The position numbers and the translations under genes were made by a program. DNA of 64,000 nucleotides from Flavobacterium gelidilacus DSM 15343 (GTDB taxonomy: Bacteria > Bacteroidota > Bacteroidia > Flavobacteriales > Flavobacteriaceae), in the NCBI RefSeq assembly GCF_000422685.1, contig NZ_KE383903.1, positions 1 through 64,000 on the forward strand, read 5' to 3'. Of this stretch, positions 62,347 through 64,000 are shown one piece after another; within the stretch, counting starts at the first letter, position 1; each line of letters opens with the position of its first letter. Below the pieces are notes generated by a model, which did not search any database, was not told the origin of the DNA, and was given only the letters and a program-made list of their open reading frames with translations.

Positions 62347-63276
62347 ATGTCAGAAGAAAAAAAAATTATACAAAATCAAAGGCATTTAACTTCTTTTGAT
62401 TTGAAAACCGAACTTATTCTTGAGGCATTATTTGAAAACAACATAGTTGATGATTTCAATGTTGTGATTAGGCCAAATGGTTTGTTTTTTAGAAAATTCA
62501 GTAAAGACAGAATGAACATTTCTTTAGACTCTAACAATTCTGATGTATTAAACATTGATGTTAGTAGAGATGGCTTTTATGATGTTCTACCTGAAAGTTT
62601 CTCACACAATTTTAGACAATCCGGTTCTACTACGAATCCGGTTGAAGAATTTAAAATCCGAAAAAAAGAAGAAAAAGAAGCCAGACATTTTTTTAATCCT
62701 ATAGAAAATGAACTTTTTAGATTCAGACATGCTATTGAAAAAAATGAATCCGATTTTTTTTTAAACCTAAGAGCTAATGGTCTTGTAGATATTATTAAAT
62801 CCATTTTAGTTTTTGAAAAAAACATTCCTGACACTTTAGTTGTTAAGATGTTTTATGCTCTACTCCAACAGAAGGAAAATGCAAATCAAAACATTGAAGA
62901 AATTATTTTAATTTTAGAAGAAATTATTGAAGAAAAAGTTACTTTTACTTCTAGTAATATCAAATTAGAAAATGTAAGTGATGTTAATGAAGTTGAAAAA
63001 GATTTCATCATGGGAATAAATACAACGTTAGAAAGCAATCAAGAAATTTATTTGAAAAAATATAATTTTATTATTGGACCCTTAAAAAACTCTAATAATT
63101 TAAATAGTTACTTTGAAAATCAAACAATGCATTCTTTTTTAAATAGTTTTTTTAATTTATTTTTACCCTTTCATGTACAGTATACTTTTGAGGTTCTTTT
63201 AAAGAAAAAAGATCAAAAATTTTCAATCGATGACCAAAAATTTAAATCTAGATTAGGCATATCAACAATATTATAA
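62347..63276 (+). CDS. T6SS(iii) baseplate-type protein, TssG candidate
   Basis: This 309-aa protein has no signal or TM. RPNGLFFRKFSKD, followed by NIDVSRDGFYDVLPESFSH and then EARHFFNPIENELFRFRHAIE, resembles baseplate proteins of Bacteroidetes T6SS that I recall as TssG. The assignment is supported by the next gene (TssN). Its stop codon is immediately followed by the tssN ATG. Confidence 0.6.
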   Translation: MSEEKKIIQNQRHLTSFDLKTELILEALFENNIVDDFNVVIRPNGLFFRKFSKDRMNISLDSNNSDVLNIDVSRDGFYDVLPESFSHNFRQSGSTTNPVEEFKIRKKEEKEARHFFNPIENELFRFRHAIEKNESDFFLNLRANGLVDIIKSILVFEKNIPDTLVVKMFYALLQQKENANQNIEEIILILEEIIEEKVTFTSSNIKLENVSDVNEVEKDFIMGINTTLESNQEIYLKKYNFIIGPLKNSNNLNSYFENQTMHSFLNSFFNLFLPFHVQYTFEVLLKKKDQKFSIDDQKFKSRLGISTIL

Positions 63277-64000
63277 ATGAGAAAATATTTAAATCAAATA
63301 AATGGAGGAGAACAACTATTATATCTATTGCTAATATTAGCTTTCGGATATGTATTGTTTATGCTTATTGGCTCTAAAGTACCCAAACTAAGACAAGAGA
63401 AAAAGAAATTTTTCTTATATGTATTAATTCAGGTAGTAGTTTATATCATATTCTCACTAATTCTATATAATTTAAAGGGTACTTCTTTAAACCAACGATT
63501 TATATCCTTGCAAGTATATATGACAGTTGCGGGAATTGTACATTTAAAAGTGTTTTATGATGTTTTTAAAAAGTTTGAAGCTAAAAAGTTTTGGCAAGAA
63601 GTTGTAGTTACAATATGCACAATGTTTTTTATCGCAGGATTTTTAATTGTAATTACTAAGTATTTTGATGAGGGTCAATATTTTGCTTACTTATTAAGCA
63701 CTTTATTATTCTTTATTTTACCCTTACTATGCTACCAGTTATTTGAATATTCAATTTCAATTCCTGTAAAACTTCACAAAAGATGGTTTTACCCTATGAA
63801 TGACAGATATCCAAGTCCGAAAATCTCTGAAATGAGAAACATAATTATTCTTAATTTAGTTTTTCAGAAAAAAGCAGATGACAAACAAATCATCAACTTT
63901 AAGGTTAAAGCACCAAGAGCTATTGATTATGGAAGGTTGTTTTATTATTTTATAAATGATTATAATGTAAAAAATCCAAATAGTCAAATACATTTCTTGG
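63277..64000 (+). CDS. tssN: Type VI secretion system protein TssN, C-terminus cut by window edge
   Basis: About 241 codons are visible, starting MRKYLNQINGGEQLLYLLLI. Five or more TM segments follow (e.g. FFLYVLIQVVVYIIFSLIL, FWQEVVVTICTMFFIAGFL, LLSTLLFFILPLLCYQLFE), then a cytoplasmic region with WFYPMNDRYPSPK and NIIILNLVFQKK. This matches TssN, the inner-membrane component unique to the Bacteroidetes T6SS subtype iii. The rest lies beyond 64000. Confidence 0.82.
   Translation, partial: MRKYLNQINGGEQLLYLLLILAFGYVLFMLIGSKVPKLRQEKKKFFLYVLIQVVVYIIFSLILYNLKGTSLNQRFISLQVYMTVAGIVHLKVFYDVFKKFEAKKFWQEVVVTICTMFFIAGFLIVITKYFDEGQYFAYLLSTLLFFILPLLCYQLFEYSISIPVKLHKRWFYPMNDRYPSPKISEMRNIIILNLVFQKKADDKQIINFKVKAPRAIDYGRLFYYFINDYNVKNPNSQIHFL

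Overview
The window looks like a chromosomal segment of a Flavobacterium-like member of the Bacteroidetes (Flavobacteriaceae). The evidence is the low G+C content, -7 promoter elements of the form TAnnTTTG, almost no Shine-Dalgarno sequences, the gliding gene gldA, a type IX secretion (T9SS) sorting tail, GLPGLI proteins, DUF5686, and the edge of a Bacteroidetes-type (subtype iii) type VI secretion locus.

Layout. 1-5.8 kb: an FtsX-type permease cut by the window edge, a NamZ-like lipoprotein, a Cys-cluster protein, a methyltransferase, a DUF2059 protein, queE, a small membrane protein and a cupin. 5.8-9.4 kb: a DUF3999-like/DUF2339 envelope pair. 9.5-14.6 kb: kmo, then a light-related operon (flavin reductase, DUF2256, CRY-DASH, iron-sulfur photolyase). 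14.6-18.7 kb: two tandem NUMOD4/HNH-like paralogs, an arginase-family enzyme, a four-helix-bundle gene flanked by perfect inverted repeats, and kynU. 19-25.7 kb: queA, aroA (carrying in-frame heptamer repeats), a Gdx-type SMR exporter, a MazG-like hydrolase, a REP-associated transposase with its palindromes, a 21-bp tandem array, dtd and rsgA. 25.8-31.8 kb: a frameshifted secreted protein, then the aromatic operon pheA-aminotransferase-tyrA-DAHP synthase/chorismate mutase behind a Tyr/Phe/Trp-rich leader peptide and terminator. 32-35.5 kb: gldA and envelope genes. 35.5-40.5 kb: the methionine operon (61-aa ORF, metH1, 41-aa ORF, metH2, metF). 40.7-42.6 kb: cysE-cysteine synthase behind a Cys-rich leader peptide and terminator. 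42.8-45.3 kb: a T9SS cargo protein and metK behind a SAM-II-like riboswitch. 45.3-50.5 kb: an outer-membrane barrel, its duplicated tail remnant and two GLPGLI proteins. 50.7-60.4 kb: deoxynucleoside kinase, a carboxymuconolactone decarboxylase-like protein, membrane and soluble pyrophosphatases, a DNA glycosylase, DUF5686 and pdhB. 60.5-64 kb: a PKD protein, an NlpC/P60 lipoprotein, a TssG-like protein and TssN at the edge of a T6SS(iii) locus.

The most notable signals are regulatory and repetitive. Two amino-acid operons (Cys and Phe/Tyr) share one attenuator design: a short leader peptide rich in the regulated codons, a 6-nt antiterminator segment a few codons later that is complementary to the 5' arm of an intrinsic terminator, and an identical A-rich sequence just upstream of the leader start. 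Together with the SAM-II element on metK, sulfur and aromatic metabolism here appears to be controlled by cis-acting RNA. Several families of 7-bp-period tandem repeats and REP palindromes are also scattered through the window, repeatedly touching stop codons and, in aroA, lying inside the reading frame.
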